A stretch of 64,000 nucleotides of DNA from Isoptericola sp. AK164 (GTDB lineage: Bacteria; Actinomycetota; Actinomycetes; Actinomycetales; Cellulomonadaceae). Every line of letters begins with the position of its first letter. The first letter of the stretch is position 1. The position numbers and the translations under genes were made by a program. The notes under the pieces were generated by a model. The model was given only the letters and a program-made list of their open reading frames with translations, searched no databases and was not told where the DNA came from. The DNA is taken from assembly GCF_029643425.1 (NCBI RefSeq), contig NZ_CP119106.1, positions 1,054,001 through 1,118,000 of the forward strand, in the 5' to 3' direction. Shown here in pieces: positions 49,692 to 58,252 of the stretch.

Positions 49692-51212
49692 ATGAGGCTC
49701 GAGCTGCGTGGGATCACCAAGCGTTTCGGCGCGCTGGTGGCCAACGACCACATCGACCTGGTGGTCGAACCGGGCGAGATCCACTGTCTGCTGGGCGAGA
49801 ACGGCGCGGGCAAGTCCACGCTGATGAACGTCCTGTACGGCCTGTACGACGCCGACGAGGGCGAGATCCTCCTCGACGGCGAGGTGCAGGACTTCGAAGG
49901 CCCCGGCGACGCGATGAACGCGGGGATCGGCATGGTGCACCAGCACTTCATGCTCGTGCCGGTGTTCTCCGTCGCCGAGAACGTCATGCTCGGCCACGAG
50001 ACGACGTCGGGCCCGGGCATCCTGGACCTGTCCGCCGCGCGGGAGACCGTCCGCAGCACCGCGGACCGGTTCGGCTTCCACGTGGACCCGGACGCGGTCG
50101 TCGAGGAGCTCCCGGTCGGCGTCCAGCAGCGCGTCGAGATCATCAAGGCCCTGAGCCGGGACGCGCAGGTGCTCGTCTTCGACGAGCCCACGGCGGTGCT
50201 CACGCCGCAGGAGACCGACGAGCTGATGGCGATCATGCGCCAGCTCAAGGACGAGGGCAAGGCCATCGTCTTCATCACCCACAAGCTCCGTGAGGTCCGC
50301 GAGGTCGCGGACCGCATCACGGTGGTCCGGCACGGCAAGGTCGTCGGCGAGGCCGACCCGACCGCCCCGGACAACGAGCTCGCCTCCCTCATGGTCGGCC
50401 GCGCCGTGCAGCTGACGGTCGACAAGGAGGCGGCCCGCCACGGCGAGAACGAGCTGGCCGTGGAGAACCTCGTCGTCGCGCGCCCCGACGGCCAGATCGT
50501 CGTCGACGACGTCAGCTTCTCGGTGCGCGGAGGCGAGATCCTCGTCATCGCCGGTGTGCAGGGCAACGGGCAGACCGAGCTCACCGAGGCGTTGATCGGT
50601 CTGCACCCGGACCTGCAGGGCTCGATCCGTCTCGACGGCGAGGAGCTGCGCGGGCGGTCGGTCCGCAAGGTCCTGGACGCCGGCGTCGGCTTCGTCCCCG
50701 AGGACCGCAGCACGGACGGTCTGGTCGGCGAGTTCACGATCGCCGAGAACCTCATCCTCGACCGCACCGACGGCGCGCCGTTCGTCCGCGCGGGCTCGCT
50801 GCAGCTCGGCCTGCGCGACGAGTTCGCGCGCGAGAAGGTCGACGAGTTCGACGTGCGCACCACCGGCATCGACCTGCCCGTCGGCCGCCTGTCCGGCGGC
50901 AACCAGCAGAAGGTCGTCCTCGCCCGCGAGCTGTCCCGCGACCTGCGCCTGCTCGTGGCCGCCCAGCCCACCCGCGGCGTCGACGTCGGTTCCATCGAGT
51001 TCATCCACAAGCGCATCGTCGAGACCCGCGACCAGGGGATCCCGGTCATCGTGGTGTCGACGGAGCTCGACGAGGCGGTGGCCCTGGCCGACCGGATCAT
51101 GGTCATGTACCGCGGTCGCGTCGTCGGCATCGTGCCCGCCGACACCCCGCGCGACGTGCTCGGCCTGATGATGGCCGGCGTCGCGCCCGAGAGCGAAGGA
51201 GACGCCGCGTGA
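49692..51212 (+). CDS. Nucleoside ABC transporter ATP-binding protein (NupO/YufO-like)
   Basis: A 506-aa dual ATPase of the sugar/nucleoside (RbsA-like) class. First domain: Walker A GENGAGKST, signature LPVGVQQRVEIIKAL, Walker B VLVFDEPTAVL. Second domain: degenerate Walker A GVQGNGQTELTEAL, signature LSGGNQQKVVLAREL and a Walker B region LLVAAQPTRGVDVG in which the catalytic acid is absent, as usual for this class. The segment GFVPEDRSTDGLV is also typical. Its stop lies in a GTGA context, but the permease start is now 140 nt away because of a small insertion. Confidence 0.94.
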   Translation: MRLELRGITKRFGALVANDHIDLVVEPGEIHCLLGENGAGKSTLMNVLYGLYDADEGEILLDGEVQDFEGPGDAMNAGIGMVHQHFMLVPVFSVAENVMLGHETTSGPGILDLSAARETVRSTADRFGFHVDPDAVVEELPVGVQQRVEIIKALSRDAQVLVFDEPTAVLTPQETDELMAIMRQLKDEGKAIVFITHKLREVREVADRITVVRHGKVVGEADPTAPDNELASLMVGRAVQLTVDKEAARHGENELAVENLVVARPDGQIVVDDVSFSVRGGEILVIAGVQGNGQTELTEALIGLHPDLQGSIRLDGEELRGRSVRKVLDAGVGFVPEDRSTDGLVGEFTIAENLILDRTDGAPFVRAGSLQLGLRDEFAREKVDEFDVRTTGIDLPVGRLSGGNQQKVVLARELSRDLRLLVAAQPTRGVDVGSIEFIHKRIVETRDQGIPVIVVSTELDEAVALADRIMVMYRGRVVGIVPADTPRDVLGLMMAGVAPESEGDAA

Positions 51213-51358
51213 GCGCGAGGAGCCCCCGCGCAGGGGTGGCGAGGTACGAGGCAATCGGAGCAATGCTCGCTGGTCGCGATCGCCCTGCGCTCGCAGGCTC
51301 GCTGCGGGCGCTCGCTCCGGCACCGCAGCGGACACGCGAGGAGGGATCGGCGTGAGCG
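51207..51358. repeat. Putative small insertion flanked by 9-bp direct repeats
   Basis: GCGTGAGCG occurs at 51207-51215 and again at 51350-51358. The first copy contains the ATPase stop TGA, the second the permease start GTG. Between them are 134 nt of non-coding, repeat-like sequence (GCTCGC-rich, with CGCGAGGAG near both ends). Removing one repeat plus the insert would restore a GTGA overlap like those at neighbouring genes. No transposase and no clear terminal inverted repeat were found. Confidence 0.6.
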
Positions 51359-52713
51359 AGACCCCGGACCGGCACTCCGCCGACTCGTCCGACAACCGGC
51401 TCGAGGAGGACATCGAGCACGTCGACGCCTCCACCGACCCCGGGCTCGCCGAGGCGCTGGCGCAGGACCGCGCCCGCGAGGAGGGCGACCAGGAGTCCGA
51501 CGACCAGCGCTGGCAGGACGCCTTCCGGCGGATCATCTCCGGCGGCTGGGCCGTCTCGCTCGGTGCGATCCTGCTGGCCGTGATCGCCGGGTCGCTGATG
51601 ATCATCGTCACCGACGAGGCCGTCCAGGAAGCGTCGGCCTACTTCTTCACCCGGCCCGCCGACACCTTCGCGGCGGTCGGCGAGGCCGTGGGCGGCGCCT
51701 ACTCGGCACTGTTCCAGGGCGCGGTCTACAACTTCCGGGCCGACACGTTCGCCGCCGGCATCCGGCCGCTGACGCAGACGCTGAACAACGCGACGCCGCT
51801 GATCGCCGCGGGTCTCGGTGTCGCGATCGCGTTCCGCGCCGGCCTGCTGAACATCGGTGGTCAGGGCCAGATGCTGATGTCCGCCGCCGCGGCCGGCTGG
51901 GTCGGCTTCGGCGTGACGGGCCTGCCCTTCCCGATCCACCTGATCCTCGCCCTGGTCGCGGGCATCCTGGCCGGTGCCCTGTGGGCCGGCATCGCCGGCC
52001 TGCTCAAGGCCCGCACCGGTGCTCACGAGGTCATCGTGACGATCATGCTCAACTACGTCGCGCTGTACCTGCTGTCGTACTTCCTGGCGACGCCCGGGCT
52101 CATGCAGGCGCCCGGCTCGGCGAACCCGAAGACGCCGCCGACGCCGGAGTCCGCCCAGCTGCCGCCGCTGCTGGGGGAGCGGTACACGCTGCACTGGGGC
52201 TTCATCCTCGCCCTCGTGGCCGTCGCCGTGGTGTGGTGGATCCTCAACCGGTCGGCCGTCGGGTTCTCCTACCGCGCCGTCGGCGAGAACCCGCGGGCCG
52301 CCCGCGTCGCCGGTATCGACGTCTCGCGGTCCACCGTCTCGGTCATGCTCGTCGCCGGTGCGCTGGTCGGGCTGGCCGGTGTGACCCAGGTGCTGGGGAC
52401 CGTGACCACCGGGTTCGGCGCCGACATCGACGCCGGGATCGGCTTCGACGCGATCACCGTCGCCCTGCTGGGCAACTCCAACCCGATCGGCGTGCTCGGC
52501 GCCGGCATCCTGTTCGGCGCCTTCAAGGCCGGTGGTTCGGCGATGCAGGCCGCCGAGGGCATCCCGATCGAGATCGTGCTCGTCGTGCAGTCCCTCATCG
52601 TGCTGTTCATCGCCGCGCCGCCGCTGGTGCGGGCCGTGTTCCGGCTCCCGCAGCCGGGCGGCAAGCCGAGGAAGAAGCGGTCGCAGGCCGCGAGGAAGGA
52701 GGCGGCGGCATGA
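51352..52713 (+). CDS. Nucleoside ABC transporter permease (NupP/YufP-like)
   Basis: A 453-aa permease of the BPD_transp_2 family. A hydrophilic, acidic N-terminus of about 55 residues precedes the first helix (WAVSLGAILLAVIAGSLMII). The family core has FRAGLLNIGGQGQMLMSAAA, ARTGAHEVIVTIMLNYVALY and NPRAARVAGIDVSRSTVSVM. GTG 51352 is preceded by GAGGAGGGA at 51339-51347. It ends in a Lys/Arg-rich tail and overlaps the second permease in ATGA. Confidence 0.93.
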   Translation: MSETPDRHSADSSDNRLEEDIEHVDASTDPGLAEALAQDRAREEGDQESDDQRWQDAFRRIISGGWAVSLGAILLAVIAGSLMIIVTDEAVQEASAYFFTRPADTFAAVGEAVGGAYSALFQGAVYNFRADTFAAGIRPLTQTLNNATPLIAAGLGVAIAFRAGLLNIGGQGQMLMSAAAAGWVGFGVTGLPFPIHLILALVAGILAGALWAGIAGLLKARTGAHEVIVTIMLNYVALYLLSYFLATPGLMQAPGSANPKTPPTPESAQLPPLLGERYTLHWGFILALVAVAVVWWILNRSAVGFSYRAVGENPRAARVAGIDVSRSTVSVMLVAGALVGLAGVTQVLGTVTTGFGADIDAGIGFDAITVALLGNSNPIGVLGAGILFGAFKAGGSAMQAAEGIPIEIVLVVQSLIVLFIAAPPLVRAVFRLPQPGGKPRKKRSQAARKEAAA

Positions 52714-54005
52714 GCGCGCCCACCGTCGACGGCGCCCCCACCGGGACGTCGGACGCTCCCCGCACCGTCACCACCGTCTCGTGGAAGACCTCGATCGCGC
52801 TGGCGGTCGTCCTCGCCCTGTACGCCCTGCTGCTCCTGCTCGCCCCGCGCGAGGGCAGCGCACGGTTCTCGCTGTCGACGCCGACCGACTTCTTCCAGCT
52901 GCCGGTCTACGTGCTGCCCGGCATGGCGACCGCCTGGGTGTGCGCCGCCGTCGCCGCGGCGCTGCTCGTCGTCTCCGTCGTCGCCACCCGCGCGCAGCGC
53001 AGGACCCCGCTGTGGGCCACCGGCGTGTACGCCGCCGCGCTGCTGGTCGGCTTCCTGGCCTGGGCCGCCGCCGGCAGCCCGCGCGACCTGTCCGTCGTCG
53101 GGCTCCTCGGCGGGGCGATCGCCCTGTCGGTGCCGCTGGTGTACGGCTCGCTGAGCGGTGTCATCGGCGAACGCTCCGGCACGATCAACATCGCCATCGA
53201 GAGCCAGCTCCTCGCGGGTGCCTTCACGGCCGCCGTGGCGGGCTCGCTGACCAACAGCCCGTGGGTGGGCCTGCTGGCGGCCATGATCGCCGCGGCCCTG
53301 GTCGGTCTCGTCCTGGCGGTCTTCACCATCACCTACCGCGTCAACCAGATCATCGTCGGTGTCGTCCTCAACGTGCTGGTGATCGGCCTGACGAGCTTCT
53401 TCTACTCGCTGGTGCTCGTGCCGAACACCGAGACGCTGAACTCCACGACCCGCTTCGAGCAGATCCCGATCCCGTTCCTCGAGCGGATCCCGGTCGTCGG
53501 CCCGGTGCTGTTCGACCAGACGATCGTGGTCTACCTGATGCCCGTCGTGGTGTTCCTCGTCTGGTACGGGCTCTTCCGCACCCGCTGGGGGCTGCGGCTG
53601 CGGGCCGTCGGCGAGCACCCGCGGGCGGCCGACACCGTCGGCATCGAGGTGCTGCGCACCCGGTACCGCGCGCTGCTGATCGCCGGCGCCGTCGGTGGCA
53701 TGGGCGGTGCGTTCTACACCGTGGTGTCGATCAACCAGTTCGGCCGGGAGATGACCGCCGGCGCCGGCTTCATCGCGCTGGCCGCCATGATCTTCGGCAA
53801 GTGGAACCCGGTGCGGGCGGCCCTGGCCGGGCTGCTGTTCGGGTTCGCCACCAACCTGCAGAACGTGCTCTCCGTCGTCGGGTCCCCGGTGCCCAGCCAG
53901 TTCATGCTGATGCTGCCCTACGTGGTCACGCTGTTCGCCGTCGCCGGGCTCGTGGGCCGGTCGCGGCCGCCGGCGGCGCTCGCCACGCCGTACACGAAGG
54001 AGTAG
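52710..54005 (+). CDS. Nucleoside ABC transporter permease (NupQ/YufQ-like)
   Basis: Second permease, 431 aa. It has an extra N-terminal helical region (three helices within about 1-140) before the family core: YGSLSGVIGERSGTINIAIE, VNQIIVGVVLNVLVIGLTSF, EHPRAADTVGIEVLRTRYRA and AGAGFIALAAMIFGKWNPVR. ATG 52710 overlaps the first permease stop. Five bases separate it from cytidine deaminase, so uptake and salvage are in one transcript. Confidence 0.93.
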   Translation: MSAPTVDGAPTGTSDAPRTVTTVSWKTSIALAVVLALYALLLLLAPREGSARFSLSTPTDFFQLPVYVLPGMATAWVCAAVAAALLVVSVVATRAQRRTPLWATGVYAAALLVGFLAWAAAGSPRDLSVVGLLGGAIALSVPLVYGSLSGVIGERSGTINIAIESQLLAGAFTAAVAGSLTNSPWVGLLAAMIAAALVGLVLAVFTITYRVNQIIVGVVLNVLVIGLTSFFYSLVLVPNTETLNSTTRFEQIPIPFLERIPVVGPVLFDQTIVVYLMPVVVFLVWYGLFRTRWGLRLRAVGEHPRAADTVGIEVLRTRYRALLIAGAVGGMGGAFYTVVSINQFGREMTAGAGFIALAAMIFGKWNPVRAALAGLLFGFATNLQNVLSVVGSPVPSQFMLMLPYVVTLFAVAGLVGRSRPPAALATPYTKE

Positions 54006-54009
54006 CGCG

Positions 54010-54405
54010 GTGCCGTCCTCGGTCGACTGGGACGCCCTGCGGTCCGCCGCCACGGACGTGACCCGCCACGCCTACGTGCCCTACTCGGGGTACGCCGTCG
54101 GCGCCGCCGCCTACGCGGACGACGGGCGCCTGCTGGTGGGCTGCAACGTGGAGAACGCCGCCTACGGCGTCACCCTGTGCGCGGAGTGCTCCCTGGTCTC
54201 CGCGCTGGTCACGGGCGGCGGCGGCAGGCTGACCGCCTTCACCTGCGTGGACGGTCGCGGCCGCGTCATCACCCCGTGCGGCCGCTGCCGCCAGCTGCTG
54301 TGGGAGCACGGCGGCCCCGACCTGATCGTCGAGACGCCCCGCGGCGTCGTCACCATGTCCGACCTGCTGCCGCAGGCGTTCGGACCGGAGGACCTGGACC
54401 GATGA
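54010..54405 (+). CDS. cdd: Cytidine deaminase
   Basis: Zn enzyme deaminating cytidine and deoxycytidine to uridines, 131 aa, homotetrameric length. Catalytic motif NVENAAYGVTLCAECS has Cys and Glu in the C-x-E signature, and the two other zinc cysteines are in PCGRCRQLL. YVPYSGYAVGAAAY is the N-terminal signature. GTG 54010; stop overlaps the deoA start in ATGA. Confidence 0.96.
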   Translation: MPSSVDWDALRSAATDVTRHAYVPYSGYAVGAAAYADDGRLLVGCNVENAAYGVTLCAECSLVSALVTGGGGRLTAFTCVDGRGRVITPCGRCRQLLWEHGGPDLIVETPRGVVTMSDLLPQAFGPEDLDR

Positions 54406-55697
54406 GCGAACCGTTCGACGCCGTCGACGTCATCCGCACCAAGCGGGACCGCCACCACCTGTCGTCCGCCCAGATCGACTGGGTGATCGACGCCTACACC
54501 CGCGGCGTGGTGGCCGAGGAGCAGATGTCGGCCCTGGCCATGGCGGTCCTGCTCAACGGCATGAGCCGGGGCGAGATCTCGCGGTGGACGCACGCCATGA
54601 TCTCCTCCGGCGAGCGCATGGACTTCTCCTCGCTGTCCCGCCCCACGGCGGACAAGCACTCCACAGGCGGCGTGGGGGACAAGATCACCCTGCCGCTGGC
54701 ACCGCTGGTGGCGGCCTTCGGGGTCGCGGTCCCGCAGCTGTCCGGACGCGGGCTCGGGCACACCGGGGGAACGCTGGACAAGCTGGAGTCGATCCCCGGC
54801 TGGCGTGCCGGGCTGAGCAACGAGGACATGCTCGCCCAGCTCGACGACGTCGGCGCGGTCGTCTGCGCCGCCGGGGCGGGCCTCGCGCCGGCGGACAAGA
54901 AGCTCTACGCGCTGCGGGACGTCACCGGCACCGTCGAGGCCGTGCCGCTCATCGCGAGCTCGATCATGTCCAAGAAGATCGCCGAGGGCACCGGTGCGCT
55001 CGTGCTGGACGTCAAGGTCGGGTCCGGCGCCTTCATGAAGGACCTCGAGCAGGCGCGCGAGCTCGCGCGCACCATGGTCGAGCTCGGCACCGACGCCGGG
55101 GTCCGTACCGTGGCGCTGCTGACCGACATGTCGATCCCGCTCGGTCGCACGGCCGGCAACGCCCTCGAGGTGCGCGAGTCGGTCGAGGTGCTCGACGGCG
55201 GCGGACCGGACGACGTCGTCGACCTCACCGTCGCGCTCGCCGTGGAGATGCTGGCCGCGGCCGGCCGTCCGGCGGACGAGGACGACGTCCGCCGCGCCCT
55301 GTCCGACGGGCGGGCGATGGACGTCTGGCGGCGGATGATCGCCGCCCAGGGCGGGGACCCGGACGCACCCCTGCCGACCGCGCGGCACACGCACCAGGTG
55401 GTCGCCGACCGCGACGGCGTGGTCAGCGAGCTCGACGCCTACGCCGTCGGCGTGGCCGCGTGGCGTCTCGGTGCCGGACGGTCGCGCAAGGAGGACCCCG
55501 TGCAGGCGGGCGCCGGCGTCGAGATCCATGCGCGGCCCGGTGAGCACGTGGCCGCCGGTGCGCCGGTGCTCACCCTGCACACCGACACCCCGGAGCGGTT
55601 CGAGCGCGCGCTCGACGCCCTCGACGGCGGCTGGGCGGTGGCGCCCGGCGGCACCGCCGTGTCCCGGCCCCCGATCGTGCTGGACCGGCTGCACTGA
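54402..55697 (+). CDS. deoA: Thymidine (pyrimidine-nucleoside) phosphorylase
   Basis: Phosphorolysis of thymidine or deoxyuridine to base and deoxyribose-1-phosphate, 431 aa. Signature KHSTGGVGDKITLPLAPLVA and SGRGLGHTGGTLDKLES, with KKLYALRDVTGTVEAVPLIA and SIMSKKIAEG for substrate and phosphate binding, and RKEDPVQAGAGVEIHARPGE in the C-terminal domain. It follows cdd directly and its product feeds deoC via phosphopentomutase, which is not in the window. Confidence 0.96.
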   Translation: MSEPFDAVDVIRTKRDRHHLSSAQIDWVIDAYTRGVVAEEQMSALAMAVLLNGMSRGEISRWTHAMISSGERMDFSSLSRPTADKHSTGGVGDKITLPLAPLVAAFGVAVPQLSGRGLGHTGGTLDKLESIPGWRAGLSNEDMLAQLDDVGAVVCAAGAGLAPADKKLYALRDVTGTVEAVPLIASSIMSKKIAEGTGALVLDVKVGSGAFMKDLEQARELARTMVELGTDAGVRTVALLTDMSIPLGRTAGNALEVRESVEVLDGGGPDDVVDLTVALAVEMLAAAGRPADEDDVRRALSDGRAMDVWRRMIAAQGGDPDAPLPTARHTHQVVADRDGVVSELDAYAVGVAAWRLGAGRSRKEDPVQAGAGVEIHARPGEHVAAGAPVLTLHTDTPERFERALDALDGGWAVAPGGTAVSRPPIVLDRLH

Positions 55698-55741
55698 CCT
55701 CCCTGCTCGCGTCGAGCCGCTCGGCGCGTCACCATGGAGAG

Positions 55742-55990
55742 ATGAGCACGACGCCGAACGACGCCTGGCGCGACGCCGGCCTGGAGACGCCCGAGGAGAC
55801 CACCAGCCTGCTCGACGAGGCGGGGTCCGCGCCCGAGCAGCCGCAGCACGAGTCCGAGGCCGAGGAGTACCACCCGGGGTTCCCGCGGCCCGACCTGGAC
55901 GGGTCGGCGAACGAGGCCGACGTCGTCGAGCAGGACATCGAGGTGCCGACCGACGACCCGGAGGCACCCGGCGACGACCTGTCCGCGTGA
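55742..55990 (+). CDS. Small acidic hypothetical protein, 82 aa
   Basis: Unrecognised. MSTTPNDAWRDAGLETPEET is followed by a strongly acidic, Pro/Glu/Asp-rich chain with no membrane helix and no cysteine, so probably disordered. A GGAGAG ribosome site (55735-55740) lies close to ATG 55742 and codon use shows a high-GC third position. It sits alone between deoA and add. It could be a short regulatory or partner protein; no function is assigned. Confidence 0.6.
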   Translation: MSTTPNDAWRDAGLETPEETTSLLDEAGSAPEQPQHESEAEEYHPGFPRPDLDGSANEADVVEQDIEVPTDDPEAPGDDLSA

Positions 55991-56040
55991 GCCCGCTCAC
56001 GAGCCGGTCCCGGGGCCCGGCGACGGCCCGTCGGCGCAGG

Positions 56041-56046
56041 TAGGTT
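56041..56046 (+). promoter_or_regulatory. Leaderless -10 box of add
   Basis: TAGGTT followed by exactly 7 nt and ATG 56054. Confidence 0.6.
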
Positions 56047-56053
56047 GGGGCCC

Positions 56054-57157
56054 ATGACGCAAGCCCTCCTCGACGCCATCGGCGATCTGCCCAAGGTCCT
56101 GCTGCACGACCACCTCGACGGCGGGCTGCGCCCGCAGACCGTGCTCGAGCTGGCCGACGCCGTCGGTCACGAGCTGCCCGTCGGCGACGCCGACGCCCTG
56201 GCGACCTGGTTCCGCGACGCCGCCGACTCCGGCTCGCTGCCCCGGTACCTCGAGACCTTCGACCACACGATCGCCGTCATGCAGACGCCGGAGGCCCTGG
56301 CCCGCGTCGCCCGCGAGGCCGTGCTCGACCTCGCGGCCGACGGCGTGGTGTACGCCGAGCAGCGCTGGGCCCCCGAGCAGCACCTGCAGCGCGGGATGTC
56401 GCTGCCCGACACCGTCGAGGCGGTGCAGCACGGCATCGACGCCGGTGTGCGCGAGGCCGCCGAGCAGGGCCGCACCATCCGGGTCGGCCAGCTCGTGACC
56501 GCCATGCGCCACACCGACCGCTGGATGGAGGTCGCCGAGCTGGCCGTGGCATACCGCGACGCGGGCGTGGTCGGGTTCGACATCGCCGGTCCCGAGGACG
56601 GCTTCGCCCCCGACCGCCACGCCGAGGTGTGGCGCTTCCTGGCCGAGCAGAACTTCCCGACGACGATCCACGCGGGCGAGGCCGCCGGTCTGGAGTCCAT
56701 CGCGCAGGCGGTGCACCTCGGCCAGGCCGACCGGCTGGGCCACGGCGTGCGGATCATGGAGGACATCACGTTCTCGGAGCATGACCGCTCCGCGACGCTG
56801 GGCCGCCTGGCGCACTGGGTCCGGGACCACCAGATCGCTCTCGAGGTCTGCCCGGTCTCCAACCTGCAGACCGCGGCGGCGCCGGGCGTGTCCACCATCG
56901 CCGAGCACCCGATCACCCGGCTCAAGGAGCTGGACTTCGCGGTCACGCTCAACACCGACAACCGGCTGATGTCGCGCACGTCGATGTCGCACGAGATGCG
57001 ACTGCTCGTCTCGGAGGCGGGCTGGACGATCGACGACCTCGCCGACGTCACGATGACGGCGGCGTGGAGCGCGTTCCTGCACCACGACGAGCGCCGCGAC
57101 CTCGTCGACGACCTGATCCTGCCCGGCTACCAGAAGATCGAGGGGGCTCTGCGATGA
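56054..57157 (+). CDS. add: Adenosine deaminase
   Basis: Deaminates adenosine and deoxyadenosine to inosines, 367 aa. Zinc and active-site motifs: [14 protein letters not shown] (canonical LHxHLDG replaced by HDHLDGG), [34 protein letters not shown] and [14 protein letters not shown] 56054 is preferred to TTG 56045 because a -10 box (TAGGTT) overlaps that TTG. Stop overlaps deoC in ATGA. Inosine would be cleaved by the purine nucleoside phosphorylase at 60950. Confidence 0.95.
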   Translation: MTQALLDAIGDLPKVLLHDHLDGGLRPQTVLELADAVGHELPVGDADALATWFRDAADSGSLPRYLETFDHTIAVMQTPEALARVAREAVLDLAADGVVYAEQRWAPEQHLQRGMSLPDTVEAVQHGIDAGVREAAEQGRTIRVGQLVTAMRHTDRWMEVAELAVAYRDAGVVGFDIAGPEDGFAPDRHAEVWRFLAEQNFPTTIHAGEAAGLESIAQAVHLGQADRLGHGVRIMEDITFSEHDRSATLGRLAHWVRDHQIALEVCPVSNLQTAAAPGVSTIAEHPITRLKELDFAVTLNTDNRLMSRTSMSHEMRLLVSEAGWTIDDLADVTMTAAWSAFLHHDERRDLVDDLILPGYQKIEGALR

Positions 57158-57900
57158 GCGACGACACCAGCACGCCGGGCACCGGCACCGCCGTCCCGAC
57201 CGACCGCGCGGCACTGGCCCGCTACGTCGACCACACGCTGCTCAAGCCGGAGGCGACGGCGGCCGACGTCTCCGCCCTGGTGACCGAGGGCGCCGCGCTC
57301 GGGGTCTTCTCCGTGTGCGTCTCGCCCACCTTCGTCGCCCACGCGGTCGAGGCCGCCGGCGGACGTCTCGCCGTGGCGACCGTGTGCGGCTTCCCCTCGG
57401 GCAAGCACGCCAGCGAGATCAAGGCCGCCGAGGCCGCCCGCTCGGTGCTGGACGGTGCCGACGAGGTCGACATGGTCATCGACATCGGCGCGGCAAAGGC
57501 CGGAGGCTTCGACGTCGTCCAGGACGACATCGCCGCCGTGCGCGCCGCCGTGCCGTCCGACAAGATCCTCAAGGTCATCATCGAGTCCGCGGCCCTGACC
57601 GACACCGAGGTCGTCGCGGCCTGCCGCGCGGCCGAGGCCGCCGGCGCGGACTTCGTCAAGACGTCCACCGGGTTCCACCCCACCGGGGGCGCCTCGGTGC
57701 ACGCCGTCGAGCTCATGGCCGCCACCGTGGGCGGTCGCCTGGGGATCAAGGCCTCGGGCGGCGTCCGGACCCTGGCCGACGCCCAGGCGATGATCGCCGC
57801 GGGCGCGACGCGCCTGGGGCTGTCGGGCACCGCCGCGGTGCTCGCGGGCTTCGACGAGGGGACCGCGGCCGCGGGCGCGGCGGACGACGGCGGGTACTGA
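57154..57900 (+). CDS. deoC: Deoxyribose-phosphate aldolase
   Basis: Class I aldolase cleaving 2-deoxyribose-5-phosphate to acetaldehyde and glyceraldehyde-3-phosphate, 248 aa. Signature [50 protein letters not shown] and the Schiff-base lysine in FVKTSTGF, then [20 protein letters not shown]. Its start lies in an ATGA overlap with add. It completes the route from deoxynucleosides to central carbon. Confidence 0.96.
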   Translation: MSDDTSTPGTGTAVPTDRAALARYVDHTLLKPEATAADVSALVTEGAALGVFSVCVSPTFVAHAVEAAGGRLAVATVCGFPSGKHASEIKAAEAARSVLDGADEVDMVIDIGAAKAGGFDVVQDDIAAVRAAVPSDKILKVIIESAALTDTEVVAACRAAEAAGADFVKTSTGFHPTGGASVHAVELMAATVGGRLGIKASGGVRTLADAQAMIAAGATRLGLSGTAAVLAGFDEGTAAAGAADDGGY

Positions 57901-57940
57901 CCCGCCGCGTCGGGTGATCCGCCCGCGGGCCGGGGCTCGG

Positions 57941-57946
57941 TAGCCT
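57941..57946 (+). promoter_or_regulatory. Leaderless -10 box of a decayed ABC gene
   Basis: TAGCCT followed by 7 nt and GTG 57954; the promoter remains although the gene is truncated. Confidence 0.5.
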
Positions 57947-57953
57947 CGGCGCC

Positions 57954-58082
57954 GTGAGCGATGCACCGGTCGACGTCGAGAGCGTCTCCAAGACCTACGG
58001 CACCGTCCAGGTGCTCGCCCCGGCGTCGGTGCGGCTGAGTGCGCGCCGATGGCGGGTCCGACGGGCGATCTGTCCGTGGTGA
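57954..58082 (+). pseudogene. 5' remnant of an ABC transporter ATPase gene
   Basis: GTG 57954 opens a 42-codon frame. The first 28 residues, with VDVESVSKTYGTVQVLAP, look like the N-terminus of an ABC ATPase up to the strand before Walker A. After about base 58040 the similarity stops and unrelated residues lead to TGA 58080-58082; no Walker A follows in any frame. A deletion probably joined the start of this gene to downstream sequence. The recognisable part is short, so the family call is moderate. Confidence 0.55.
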
Positions 58083-58203
58083 TGGTGGTGGGGTGGTTCC
58101 TGCGCGGCTGCTGGCGCGGTTCGGTGCGGGGTCGGCTCCGACCGTCGTCGTGGTGGCGTTCTGGCTGGCGGTCACGGGCGTCCGTCGGCTGCAGCGGTCG
58201 TGA
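58039..58203 (+). other. 54-codon frame with one membrane helix, probable gene fragment
   Basis: A frame starting at GTG 58039, overlapping the ABC remnant, encodes a Gly-rich start and then VVPARLLARFGAG and APTVVVVAFWLAVTGVRRLQ, a single hydrophobic helix with a basic end. It looks like the C-terminal tail of a membrane protein, perhaps the transporter permease lost with the ATPase. No ribosome site. It might instead be chance sequence. Confidence 0.3.
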
Positions 58204-58232
58204 CGGGCGTCCGACCACGGCGTGCGCCAAAG

Positions 58233-58251
58233 GTAGGTTAGGCTTACCTAC
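58233..58251 (+). promoter_or_regulatory. DtxR/IdeR-type iron box
   Basis: GTAGGTTAGGCTTACCTAC, an interrupted palindrome close to the known iron box consensus TTAGGTTAGGCTAACCTAA (four mismatches, three of them at the outer or central symmetric positions). It contains the -10 hexamer TAGGCT (58239-58244) and ends one base before ATG 58253. Repression by an iron-loaded DtxR-family regulator is expected. Confidence 0.8.
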
Positions 58252-58252
58252 G

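Noticed and set aside
51216-51349. Phage or integron attachment site between the nucleoside ATPase and permease genes
   Set aside because: No integrase, tRNA end or core site is present; a small inserted repeat explains the flanking 9-bp duplication better.
58049-58252. 68-codon N-terminal extension of the siderophore-interacting protein
   Set aside because: It is Arg/Trp/Ser-rich with no family similarity, and the iron box and -10 lie directly before ATG 58253.
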